DNA from: Siphonodentalium dalli
Lineage: Eukaryota > Mollusca > Scaphopoda > Gadilida > Siphonodentaliidae
DNA: 64,000 nt
Direction: 5' to 3'
Assembly: GCA_032622095.1 (NCBI GenBank)
Contig: CP136064.1
Location: 137,903,954-137,967,953 of the forward strand
Under the pieces are notes generated by a model. It was given only the letters and a program-made list of their open reading frames with translations. It did no database searches and had not been told where the DNA came from. Each line of letters starts with the position of its first letter. Positions within the stretch are counted from its first letter, which is position 1. Position numbers and translations under genes: made by a program. Of this stretch, positions 46,000 to 57,314 are shown one piece after another.

Positions 46000-46333
46000 C
46001 TGGCAAAAGTTTGAAGGTCTAATGTACATCTTTCAAAGTCACGTTGATTCCTGGTGTGATGTTATCTTGCTACTCTTGCTTCATTTATTTACGTTGTCTG
46101 ACTCATTTACCATTACTATTTTTGAAGTGTATTGCTCTCTTTTATATCTTCTAACATATAGATTCCAAAAGAAAGCGAGGCCAGCAAGTATTTATGGACA
46201 AATGGACAACAGCTATATAAATATATTCATCGTATGAGCAGTCTAATCAAATAGAATTACTGTTCGTTGCTCGTTTCCGCGCTTTATGTCTGTAGGAATA
46301 TCTTGTTAATTTTGACCGGGGATAAATACATTA
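46000..46333. other. Satellite flank, no gene identified
   Basis: Unique sequence after the last monomer. A faint resemblance to the middle of an integrase (ASKYLWTNGQQLYKYIHRM, about 46,170-46,230) would fit the split integrase on either side, but is too weak to call. Confidence 0.3.
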
Positions 46334-46463
46334 CACGGCTTGTTGATGGGGGATACGGTGTGGTATGCCCCGGTCGACTCTCGTATCCCCCTCGGCTATC
46401 GCCTCGGGGGATACGAGCATCTACCGGGGCATACCACACCGTATCCCCCATCAACAAGCCGTG
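46334..46463. mobile_element. Palindromic MITE with TA flanks
   Basis: Two perfect 41-bp inverted arms (starting CACGGCTTGTTGATGGGGGA) enclose a smaller internal hairpin (CTCGTATCCCCC/GGGGGATACGAG). TA flanks both ends (46,332-46,333 and 46,464-46,465). The whole 130 bp would form a cruciform. It is GC-rich compared with its surroundings. Confidence 0.78.
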
Positions 46464-46754
46464 TAACTTATAGTATCCTAGCTGTATGATGATGGATTGT
46501 CAAATAACACCTTTGAAATTTATATACGAACAAGCTTTCGGCTTTCGCCTTTCTCAAGTTCACTCACAATGAATATAATACAACGTTACACAGTGTACTA
46601 ACTAAGGTCTTAAAGGTGTTGTTTCACAATCCATCATATATATATATATATATATGATGTTACAACTCTGGCGTTCGGCGATCCATTGGAATGCACATAA
46701 GGATGTTATTGAGGTTGCTGGCGAAGTTTTGGTTGCCCAAAAATTGCAGAGAAC

Positions 46755-47100
46755 TGTACCGACAAAAAAATATAATTCAAACCTGATCAAACTGAGAATC
46801 AACAAGTTTAAAGGGAAAATTTGACAAACGTTATGAACACAATTGCACTTACGAACTGTTTACAGTAAAAATAGAACTCTCTCTGTGTACATGTTGAAAG
46901 ATTATAATGACGATGCAATTAAAGGTACATTTTACAATGAAGAATTAATCCCCGTAACTGTTGAACCTAATAAATTGTGGGAAGTTGAAAAATGTCATCA
47001 GAAGGACAGGTGACAAAATACACTTCAAGTGGCAATGGTATCCTCCTAGCTAATTTCAATTCATGGATATCGAAACAAAACGTGGAGGCGATAAAGTGTG
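46755..47100 (+). pseudogene. Polinton integrase, C-terminal (chromo-like) part
   Basis: Plus strand with at least two frame changes and a TGA. It shows RYEHNCTYELFTV, then VYMLKDYNDDAIKGTFYNEE, then KIHFKWQWYPP and FNSWISKQNVEAIK. This series (NW-EE-FTV, Y-LKD--G--I-G-FYE-EL, VKW-G----FNSW) is typical of the C-terminal domain of Polinton-type integrases. It matches the gene whose N-terminal part lies at 38,920-39,190. The catalytic DDE core between them is missing, or buried beyond recognition. Confidence 0.65.
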
Positions 47101-47329
47101 GAAATTAGTGATCGACGGGATGCCTGACTGGAACTTTGGATTGGAAAACTAGCGCCATCAGGATAAATTATATTCACTTCACAAGTCCCCCTGATCTACA
47201 TTATAACCATTGTATCAATTGTGAATCTGATCACGAGCGGTGCAAACAGTCCACTGTGGATCACCTTGTTATCTAGCTGTATTGAAATGTGTTGCCATCA
47301 CCAAATATCAAGAAATGGCAGTCATAGCA

Positions 47330-47740
47330 ACCTCAAAAAACAATCCACCTTGACATTGCCATCCAATACCAGTATGGATACCTTTACTGACAACATTCTG
47401 ATCGAATGGGTCTACCAGACGACCAATATGAAGTCGGACTAAATAGAGTTGTTCTATCGGCTGATTGGGACGAAACGGTTCAGGGTTTATCGGATTTGAC
47501 CATTACTGATAACAAGTCTGCAGCCTGAACAATAGCTGTTCATTTTGCGCCATTGTTAATCGGAAAACAACCCATAAAACCGTTTATTACAGTTAACGGA
47601 AGTGGATGCAAGCAGATTTCCTGCTGTAAATGGAAGAGCTATATGATCTGTCAAATTTAATATCTACGAATCAAAGGAAACTGATTCAAATGTATTCAGG
47701 AAAATCAAGAAGTCTATGAGCACAAACTTTCAGAAAGTAT
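47330..47740 (+). pseudogene. Polinton minor-capsid-like gene, 5' part
   Basis: LPSNTSMDTFTDNI appears in a 73-codon frame (47,221-47,442). After a frame change YEVGLNRVVLSADW follows, then a decayed stretch with VHFAPLLIGKQPIKPF. A protein with an LPSN-S---F--N-L start and a YEVGL-EI motif is a recurrent Polinton/adintovirus gene, which I take to be the minor (penton-like) capsid protein. The gene is interrupted by a LINE and resumes at 52,400. Confidence 0.6.
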
Positions 47741-47865
47741 GATTAAACAAGTAGGAGATCAAGAATTTTCCAACCATCAAGATCGGTATCCTGATTGTGT
47801 CAATAATCTCGCGGACAGTGTTGCATGGAGATTGGCCGATACGTCTGCGTACTTGCACTTTCCTA

Positions 47866-50800
47866 TGTCTAATATCGAAATAATTTCTCTAAACTGCCGA
47901 GGGCTTAACCAAAACGAAAAACGCCGATATCTGTTCCATCACCTACGGGATAAAAAGGCTTAAATATACTGTCTACAAGACACTCATTTCACCAAAGCCA
48001 TGGAAAAATACATTGAAACAGAATGGGGATTCAAAACAGTAATGGCCTCTTACTAGTCTCAATCCCGTGGGGTGGCATTCCTCTTTAATAATAACTTCGA
48101 ATATGAAATACATGACACCACACGGGATTCAGAAGGGAACTACATTATATTAGATATATCGATCGAAAAAATTAGATTCAGTCTCGTGACAATATATGGC
48201 CCGAATGACGATAATCCAATATTTTATAAAAATATTAACAAACTGCTTTTAGACAACGGTAATACTCAAATAATTATCTGTGGTGACTGGAACATCACGC
48301 AAGATCAAGAACTTGATACCTTCAGTTACAACCACATTAATAATCAAAACACAAAAGATGCACTGAAAAATCTTGCCGCCAGACTCGAACTCGAACCCAT
48401 GGAGATTGAAAAATAAAAACTAAAGACGATATACTTGGCGAAGAAAATCCCCAATTAAAATGGCAAGGTTGGACTTTTTTATGATCTCTTCAGATCTTTT
48501 AAGTTTACTCGAAACTGGCCCAGATATTTTACCTGCTTATAGATTTACCTGCTTATAGATTTTACTCCATGATTAAACTAACACTCAAAATTAATAACTC
48601 GCAAATTTTGGAAATTCAACAACTCCCTACTGCATGAAAAAGAATATGCATCGACTGTAAAAAACAATCATACATGAGAATAAAGTTAGATATAGCATCG
48701 TACAGCCAGATGGCACCCCCTGTCGAAAATCCCACACGATCATTAAACAGCTATTCCTTGATGCAATGCTATTGGACATTCGTGGTGCGTCAATTCAGTT
48801 CTCATCCAATCGCAAACGAGAATCGAAGCTCAAAGAAAATAAGCTCATTTGTGATCGAAAAGAAATTTGAATTGAATATTGACCAGTCTGACAACAGTCT
48901 CGAAGCTATTGCTTGTAACAACACGTTAACATAGTAACTCTCAAAAGTCTCACATAATCTGGTCGATGATTTACCCTTTACATACCTATTCACTTATCAT
49001 TATTTGAAGAATGTCAGACTATTATCTCATATAAAAATCACTAAAACCCCGTCGAAGTAAAAGGGTATGAGATATACAAAACATAATTTGATCAACGCTT
49101 ATAGAGCGACCAGTAAACCAAACGCATAAACACATTACTATATACATACTCGGACACACCCTCATACATGTGTGTTTTCCACCTTTCTCTTGGCTTAATT
49201 CTTGCTTCGATGATAACAAGATTGCACTAGAACAAGCGAATTAATAGCCGATACCAACCGAGGTACGTGAACCAATACGGATAACCGCCATATACAATAA
49301 AATACAATATATTCATTTATGAACTCAGGGGACAACAGGAAGACGTCCTATATTGGCCATGTCGCCCCCGTGCAATAATAATTTATATGTTATTTGTGAT
49401 TATTTGTATATTGACATGATTTATTGCACAAATAAAATATTCATTCATTCATTCAAGAAAAAAGTTCCCTTTTACGAAAAAAATGATGAATTAGATTAAA
49501 AAATTCAAGATATGAGAAAAGATAATATTCGCGGAGCCATGATTCGGTCTCGTGCTCAATTGGTCGAACAAGGCGAGAAACCAACTAAGTACTTTCTTAA
49601 TTTAGAAAAAAGGAACTACGTATCTAAGACAATAACCTCCCTTAACGATAACTCAGGAAACACCTTATCATCCCAGACAAAAATCATCAATGAGGCGCGT
49701 AGCTTTTACCAAAATCTTTACTCACACCGACCGGTCCATAAACAACAAATCAACGAAATCATCTGTAACGAAAATGTCCCCCAGGCTATCCCCAGAACTG
49801 TCTGAAAGCATAGAAGGCACACTAACCCTTAATGAACTAACTTCTGCTTTGAAACGAACAAGGAACGGCAAAGTCCTGGTCCAGATGGTTATACAGTATA
49901 ATTCTTCAAATTCTTTTGGGTAGATTTAGGTCCCATTCTCTTGGAATCCCTAAATGAATCAATTATAACCGGGGAACTGTCCATTACACAAAAACAGGGC
50001 TTAATCACCCTTATTCCAAAGAAAGACAAAGACAGGCAACTCCTAAAAAACTGGCGTCCAATCTCACTGTTGAAGGTGACATATAAACTAGCCTCACCTT
50101 GCATAGCAGATAGACTGAAAAAAGTTTTACCGCAGATGATAGACCCCGATCAAACAGGCTTCCTCTCAAATAGATTTATTGGAGACAACACCAAACTCAT
50201 ATACGACATTCTTCAAAAAACAGCGAGAATCAATACCAGGAATGCTGCTATTAATAGATTTTGAAAAGGCTTTCGACTCTGTATCATGGTCATTCATGCC
50301 TGAGTGCTTAGATTTTTTCAATTTCGGTGAATCAATCAAGTCTTGGATATATATTTTCTACAAAAATATACCCTCTTCAATTCTCATTAACGGGCATATT
50401 TCCCAAAGTTTCAATCTATTCAGAGGCTGTCGGCAGGGTGGTCATATTTTACCATATATTGTTTTAATTTGTGCAGAAATTCTACGTATCCTAGTGAGAC
50501 AAAACACTAAAATTAAAGGAATAATCCTTGGTGGTTTAGAATATAAAATAACACAGACGACACAACGCTAATCCTCGATGTCAGTCAGGAAAGTCTACTC
50601 GAATCTTATACTACATTAGACAAATTCGCCTCGGTGTCAGGACTGAATATCAACCACAGTAAATGTCATGCATCGTGGACTGGGGCTCTGAAGGGAAGTA
50701 CACACAACACATGCCCTGAACTACATGTACAATTCACCAACACCTTTACTCTATTAGGGATCAAATTTAATACCATCCGATATCAAGACCCTGATAAAAT

Positions 50801-52070
50801 TATGGGGTCATAGGCTATTGACTCATTTGCGTAGAATCACGGTTATAAAATCTCTTATACTGCCAAAAATAATCCACCCATTTCAGTCTCTTCCCAACCT
50901 GACACCATCATATTTTTTTTAAATTTAAAAACGATTCTGCTTAACTTTGTTTGGAGAGGAAAACAAGACAGAATTAAGAGAACACAACTCTGCCAAAATT
51001 TCGAAGCAGGGCGCCTGAAAATGGTTGATGTCGAATCTTTCAACTCATCTATGAAAATAACGTGGATCCGCCGAATTATACTGAAATGGCCGAAATGGCA
51101 CACACTTGTTGATTTACCAATAGACGAAGATTCCCTCTTTCTTGCATATGGCGGCCAATACCTAAAACAATATTCTGCCCGCATCCAGAATCCTTTCTGG
51201 GAGATGTCCTGATCGCCTGGTCTGAGCTATTGCTAGCATAAAAAGAGACCCTGTCCTTACTGTCTTCAATTTTATGGAATAATGAACATTTTAAAATAAA
51301 TGGTTCGACACTGAATCTACGGACATGGAAAGAACGTGGAATCATTTTCGTTAACGATCTTTTCCAGACTGATGGCACATCTCACACCAGATATTCCCTC
51401 TTATCGACATTTAGTCTCCGAACAGATTTCATCACCTTGCATGCGCTTCTTCGACAGTAATTACATATTATTATTACTCAATGTGAAAGGTGGGCGCGAT
51501 TTTTACTACTGTCTAGTGTCGAGAAACAAGAAACTTGGCGTTTGCTCGAAATGGGAATCCAAACTAGGGGAGTACAATATTCCGTGAAATATTTGTTTCA
51601 GGGCCCCATTCCAGTCCATATCTGACACTAAATTACACTGGCTTCAATTTCGTATAAACTGTAGAATTTTAGCCACCAATAAATTTCAAAAAATGGCCAA
51701 GTTTAGACAAGACGATCTTTGCAATCGATGTCAAACACAAGAAACGATATGCCACATATTTTGGGAATGTCCGCATGTTCAGTCATTCCTAGACAAGCTT
51801 TCCAAATGGACAATATCTAACAATTCCGTCATTCCTTTAACAAAAAGGACAATGATGCTTGGAAACACGAGCAAGCGAACGGATAACATAACAAATTATT
51901 TAATTTTGATTATTAAAAACTATATTTACAAAACAAAATTTACAACGGACCAACTATATATGAATGCTTTAATTGCAAAACTCAACTTTAGATATAAATG
52001 CGAAAAATACAATGCATACTGCAGACTTGAACGTAATATGTTCGATACCAAGTGCCTTCTAATGAAATGA
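47866..52070 (+). pseudogene. Decayed Tx1/L1-like LINE ORF2
   Basis: It starts MSNIEIISLNCRGLN (APE endonuclease start), with VTIYGPNDDN and IICGDWN near 48,190-48,290. After an insertion at about 48,940-49,460 come KPTKYFLNLEKRN, KNWRPISLL (about 50,060), LIDFEKAFDSV (about 50,255) and GCRQGG. The catalytic ADD box (about 50,545) has lost its YA and changed frame. The C-terminal part has FVWRGK, CNRCQTQETICHIFWECPHV (about 51,720-51,780) and ends at 52,070. At least six frame changes or stops make it inactive. It lies inside the Polinton minor-capsid gene. Confidence 0.85.
48940..49460 (+). mobile_element. Retroelement 3' tail inserted in the Tx1-like LINE
   Basis: The LINE coding sequence breaks after SLEAIACNN (about 48,925) and resumes at about 49,470. 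The inserted piece has no open frame with motifs and ends AATAAAATATTCATTCATTC, a tandem ATTC tail typical of some CR1-like LINEs and their SINEs. The 5' border is approximate. Confidence 0.55.
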
Positions 52071-52399
52071 GCACTTGAAAACGAAACACGATAAGACACA
52101 ATACTTTAAAGCCCGGTCGAATATATATCACAATATTATATTGGTAGAATAGAAAGTCGAAACATCGCCAGTTACTGACCGATTGTTCGTAAACAACGAA
52201 ATAATTTGTCGACAATAAATTACTTGCACACAAGAACAAAGGGTAACAACTCTATTAAAATAGCCCCCACCCCGGCGTCGACGCTGTATCTTCTGTTTTG
52301 ACATTATCCTGACTGTTCGCAGCGCTGTGTCGTGGATCGTGCCCAATCTTCCATATTTGATATATTCATATTATATGTCTATGTCACATTAGATGATGA

Positions 52400-52680
52400 C
52401 ACCAGGTGCGAACGAAGAGTGTGAGACTAGGCGCTTGTTACTGTGAGATAGTCCCCCCTGCCATTGAAGTATCGTATGCTAATGTATGTTACGCAAAACT
52501 CTTAGCCGTGTCGAGAAAACGTTGTGAAGGAGTTTTCATACACGAATTCCGAAATATTAAATACTTTTCGATTCACGATGCTGTTACTTTTTAAATTACC
52601 GATGATACTGGAGCTCCATTTCCATTCAAATCCGAACGTAAAGCGATAATCACTCTTCTCTGAGAAGAAAATTTATATAA
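52400..52680 (+). pseudogene. Polinton minor-capsid-like gene, 3' part
   Basis: The frame 52,406-52,594 carries EFRNIKYFSIHDAVTF. After its stop the same frame continues ITDDTGAPFPF and KAIITLL. The pattern F--IEI-I-DDTG-PIPF--G---VTL is the usual ending of the Polinton protein whose start is at 47,330. The Tx1-like LINE and its 3' untranslated region lie between the two parts. Confidence 0.6.
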
Positions 52681-52734
52681 ATAATACCGAACTAGTTTTC
52701 ACCTTTTAATTAAAGCAAAATGCCTGTAGGACGG

Positions 52735-53035
52735 TCAATTTCTATTCACATTGGTCAACGGAATTAACGAGGATATGGCATTGTAAATTTCTTCAGGAAA
52801 TTGGCATTCATCGTATCATTGCTCGCCGAAAAAGCTGGACAATCCAAACTGTCCAAAGGACTAGAAACAGTGGCTAATGTTGGACACGATCTTTTATCTG
52901 GCGAATATTTAAAAATTGCACTTTATGAGAGAGGTAAACAGGCAGCTTGAGATCTCTTATCTGTTGGCATGGAAACTCTTAGAAAGCGTAGAAGCCAGAA
53001 CAACAGTATTAAGCATTTAAAACGAGCTAAATAAA
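52735..53035 (+). pseudogene. Decayed pVI-like small Polinton gene
   Basis: One frame reads AEKAGQSKLSKGLETVANVG, then HDLLSGEYLKIALYERGKQA, a stop, and a basic tail ending KRAK and TAA near 53,033. A small protein with VLSG-N-K-A---R-K-A followed by a basic C-terminus commonly sits just before the major capsid gene in Polintons and adintoviruses, similar to the adenoviral pVI cement protein. Position before the capsid gene supports the call. Confidence 0.6.
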
Positions 53036-53117
53036 CGAAGGTTATGCAACGATAAAAAAGAAGAAGAATAAATCGAGGGATATCTTCTCATAATCATGCA
53101 TCGACAATCAAAGTGCT

Positions 53118-54345
53118 GTGGAAAATCGGGAAATGATTTGTTTTCTATGCCGCGACAATTGTTATGTTGAGAAACAGACATCAACCACAGGATACCAATG
53201 TGATGATTTTAATTACTATAATTTACAATTGAAGTACCTACCGGACATCGATCTGGCGAAATCGTTCATTCAGTGGGATGTCGCCATTTCAAAAACCGAT
53301 GTCACGGATTTTGATAATGTCCACAAAGTCGTCCCAACAAACAATTTCCTACATTCGATGTTCGATAGAGTTGATGCGTATTTCACACCAAAGAAATCAG
53401 TAAAGGCAGACAATATCATTACAGGAGTAAGGAGTTACATTGCATATTTAATGTCGGCATGCACTGAAAACTCCCTAGCCAACACAGACATGTTCATCAA
53501 ATAAAAAGCTGGGTTGCTCGATACATCGTTCGATGATGCAATGCGACTGGCGAAAATTACGAATATTACACTGAAGGAAAATATAAAGGCACCTAGAAAG
53601 TTTCAACTAACTTGAAGACTTTATTGGGATACCTGCAAGAAAGATTCATCCTTATTGGAGTTCAAGTCAGAGTCAAATTGTTCAGAAGCAAGCCAGAATT
53701 TAATATTGCAAGGAATTGGTGGACAATTCACAATTAGTATAGATTCGGCAAAATGGTTCGTTCGAACTGTCAAACTTAGTGACTGAAGCAAATTCTATAG
53801 TTGAGAGTTTCTCTTACTTCATCTTACTTCATTTACTAAAGCACAGCGAAAACAAAAGTTTCAACAATGATAACATGTTTCTAGGTGATGCTCAACTTCC
53901 AAAACGCGCCATTATAGCTTTTATTAAAAATAGCTCATATAACGGAACTCTCTCGAGAGATCACCATTCAATTTTAAACATTAAGATTATTAAGAAGTTG
54001 ACCTCACTATCAGTGAAAAGGGTGTAGTAGGAATTTCTTAAAAGCAAAACTTCGGTGACAAACTCTTCACCACATCCTATAGTTTCCTAACTCGATCAAT
54101 AACGAATCTTCTACAAATGATGTAAAAATATCTCATGACGATTATTGCAATGGTTATAGCACGTTCGTCTCGATAGACCTGTAGACCGACAAGCTAATTC
54201 TGGTGCATTTAGACCAAAGAAATGAGGAAATGGAAAACTATTTGTTCAATATAAACAGCCACTACCATCAACGTTATCGTATATACAGATTATGACAACA
54301 ATATCGAAATAGACAGCAATAGAGGCGTGTACAAAGATGTTGCGT
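53118..54345 (+). pseudogene. Decayed Polinton/adintovirus major capsid (double jelly-roll) gene
   Basis: The first 128-codon frame (53,118-53,504) has PTNNFLHSMFDRVDAYF and then GVRSYIAYLMSA, matching the N-terminal region of Polinton hexon-like proteins (N-FLHSLF--VDV and YRAYIETLL). A stop follows, then LLDTSFDDAMRLAK. The frame at 53,779-54,027 has LPKRAIIAFIKNSSYNG. Near 54,290, YTDYDNNIEIDSNRGV marks the C-terminal end. Several stops and frame changes separate these pieces. The intact protein would form the capsid shell. The usual length of the family is about 450-600 residues, similar to the 400-codon span here. Confidence 0.72.
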
Positions 54346-54459
54346 GACATAGAGAATCTTACTCGAAGATATAGAAAGTATTGGATATTCTATTGCTGTA
54401 AATAAAATCGGATTGCATGAACTTATTGTCAGTTATTCTTCTCCTGACATTCGTTGGAG

Positions 54460-54950
54460 ATGGCTGAAATACTACCATTCTTCGGAAAATACAACGTGTT
54501 CTCTAATTTCTACCTTGGCATATTCACTGTCGATGAAAAACCTTACAATTGTGTCAAAAAATAGTATCAGTACCAAAAAGCTCTGCATTTCAATGATGAT
54601 AAGTAGCACAGAAAATCACATCAATATCCAATCCTAGTCATGTTAAACGATTTGGAGGCTGATGCGGAACTTCAATCAAGATATTTGATCAGAACCATAA
54701 TGGACATTGGTGTCGAAGCATAATTCACACAAATCAAAGAATTAGGAGATTTTCATGTAGCGACATATCCGGAGATACTCGCTGAATCAAGCCCAATGGA
54801 TATTAATTGGGAATCAGATTCTCTTCTTCAGACCCAGGTGCATATGATCAAGAGAAAAGGCTCGGTGACAATCTTCTCGGAAACATTCTTATGGATATAA
54901 GAAACAACTTTATCAAAGAACACTCTTACAATGAAAAAAATATGATCTAA
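54460..54950 (+). pseudogene. Decayed NADAR-domain gene next to the capsid gene
   Basis: Beginning at ATG 54,460, the frame shows FFGKYNVFSNFY and FTVDEKPYNCVKK, a TAG, then YQYQKALHFNDDK. Later in another frame come LAESSPMD, DPGAYDQEKRLGDNLLGNI and LMDIRN, with a TAA at 54,950. This order (SNFY, F-VDG--Y-S-EQYYQ--KA, V-ASP-D--W, LG--LM-IR) is that of the YbiA/NADAR family. Its members are about 160 residues and, in bacteria, are known to remove ADP-ribose from DNA guanines. The span (491 bp) equals the family length. It follows the Polinton capsid gene on the same strand, so it was probably part of that element. Two or more stops and shifts inactivate it. Confidence 0.68.
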
Positions 54951-54966
54951 CTCTTTGTTTTTGCTC

Positions 54967-55020
54967 TCCCGATTTTTTTTAACCCCAACCCCTTTAAAAA
55001 AAAGAGGGGGTGAGGGTTGA
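54967..55020. repeat. Imperfect AACCCCAACCCC/GGGGTGAGGGTT inverted repeat
   Basis: A pyrimidine-rich arm and a purine-rich arm around an A-rich loop lie just after the NADAR gene. It could be a 3' hairpin or part of an element end. Not resolved. Confidence 0.45.
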
Positions 55021-55109
55021 TGGCGACGCTATTATAAAACGTAACGTAATTACAAAACGGTTTATGTAACAAACTAGTTATTCGATCGTTACCCAACTAA
55101 GACACGTAT

Positions 55110-55370
55110 GACGTTGTTGTTGTCAGCCTGATAACGTCAAATAACGTTGATACATCTACGTAAGAACGTCAGGCCTTCATATAACAGCAAATAACGTCAA
55201 ATAACGTTGATGCATCGACGTAATCACATCATACATTCGTATGGTTAGTCTAGTAAGGTCAACCAAGTGTAAATAACCTCAATTAACGTTGATACATCAA
55301 CGTAGAAACTTCAGTGATCAGTTAATAAGGTCAATTAACGTCAATTGATGTTGATTAATCACCATAGTGT
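55110..55370. repeat. Minisatellite, unit about 60-80 bp
   Basis: AACGTCAAATAACGTTGATA followed by CATC-ACGTA recurs at 55,133, 55,193, 55,275 and 55,337, with decreasing similarity. The inner AACGTTGATACATCAACGT is partly palindromic. Confidence 0.75.
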
Positions 55371-55379
55371 CCGATAGTA

Positions 55380-57310
55380 CATAGATAGGATGGTATATAC
55401 ATAGATAGAGTTTGTTATGTGTGATGTTCTATTTCCCTGTATTATATTGATAGGGTTAATTGTATAGATAAGCACAATATATAGGAGACAAATTATATAA
55501 TGTAGAAACACACACGCATAATTAACAAGATCATATTTTAAGTGGTTATGACTGGTAGCAACCATTTTATAAGTTATGGTGGATGAAGCCAGTATCATTA
55601 TGTAAGACAGAAAAGTGATGCACGTCATATCCAATGGTATCATGTTATCTCAGACCTTATTTGGACGCATGATACACCAGACGTTGACATAACTAACCGC
55701 GCTCTGAAGCGGGTGCTTCACTGATCGGACAACCTTGCTACTACCAACGTCTCTACTCTTCTGCCTATGTACTGTGAAAGACTTATACATATATAAAGTT
55801 ATGAAGATCTATGAACTAGTTATTGTTTAATGTTCCCGAACACGGCCAATCAACCATTCAACTCTAGACGTATCGGGACAATAGGAACGTCAACTATGAC
55901 GTCAGCCGTTCTTGCGGTTGGCCAATTGGGTCAGCGAGTGCAAATAACGCCAAGCGTGGAGTATCGCACGCCATCTACTATCGCATATCGTCCAACAATG
56001 AGGGATATCGTGTCTATTGCCTTCATATCACACAATTTAGCAATTCTACATTGACCACATTGCTAAATATGATGCCAGAAAAAACAACGGGTGAGAAGAA
56101 TACAATCGATGTGGTGAACCCATATGAATATAGTGCATATTATTACAAAAACTGTATAACCAAGGACTGTAGACCGTTGTGGCTTGCGCATAACCCAATT
56201 TGAAACAAGCTAAATTAGTAGTGTCATTTGACTTGTCTGCGAACAGAAGTGGACTCAGCAACTAAAGTAGTGCAGACAGGATAGCTACTGGTAGACCAAT
56301 TGTGTTGCAATTTTTACTAAATTCCTAGCGTCTGTCTCAACCAAGCTTTATATATAATAGAGGGGATATATAGTATTGTACTGGGAAGTCATTTGTTCCT
56401 GAATACAGTTAAGGTTCTTTGAGTATGAATACATCTTTTCGCCTATACGTACGAAAAATTCAGACATAATTTGACAAATATGGCGTTTATTTGTATATAT
56501 ATATATGTAATTGAAATAACATATTTAGATCATTGGTAAAATTGACTTATTCATTTATCTACAATTTACCCCTTATATTAAAACAGAGTTTGTACAAATG
56601 CGATCGGACATTGTTTTTTCAAAGGTGATGCAAATCGGAAGAAAGTCATATCATAAATCCGAAGAAAGTCAAATCATCGAGTACAGGCTTACACAGTCCA
56701 TATGTTGTCCGCGGTGATCTCACGATTTTTTTTACCAGTGCAGATTTCTGACTGTATAATTGAAATATGCGACGATTTTACACAACTATGGCAATGTCAA
56801 CTTTACCACAAATTACTATCAGGCCCACATGGGTGACAATAAAAACCGCAAATCTTGACAAGGGATGCCCATTCTGGGTCTTAATATATCAATAAACTCC
56901 GAAAATATAACCCAAATGTTGGTAAATAAATCCGGGACGTTACTGCTGGTTCACATTGACCGAACTGTACTACGTAACAAAGTTACCTGCACTCACAGGG
57001 CGTATCATTAAAAAAGAGCAAACATCAAAATTAAACAAAATTTAAACGAGCATGCCACTTTAATAAACGCATCTGTATTTGTATAATACGTTAGAGTAGA
57101 GTTCACAAAACTTGATACATGTACGTCCTTACTTCCCAAACGCCTGAGCCGATTCTGGAAACAACAATGCCAATTGTTCTAGTAAAATCTATATCTTACC
57201 AAGTCTTTGTTATAAATGAATGTAACAAAAAATATATCGTTTGCTTAAGCAACGTGAATTCCGTTACATATTCTTTATTCCTTATTCGCAAAATATTGGA
57301 AATTATTGAA
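55380..57310. other. No supported gene
   Basis: The frame at 55,830-56,054 (74 codons, containing TPSVEYRTPSTIAYRPTM) is not recognised. The rest is AT-rich, with a short TA run near 56,497. Confidence 0.4.
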
Positions 57311-57314
57311 AATG

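Noticed and set aside
46160-46230. Possible integrase core remnant (KYLWTNGQQLYKY)
   Set aside because: The resemblance to the integrase core is too short to separate from chance.
39406-46237. Dozens of 62-100-codon frames starting MPRVKLIL or similar
   Set aside because: They are produced by the 88-bp satellite rotating through frames.
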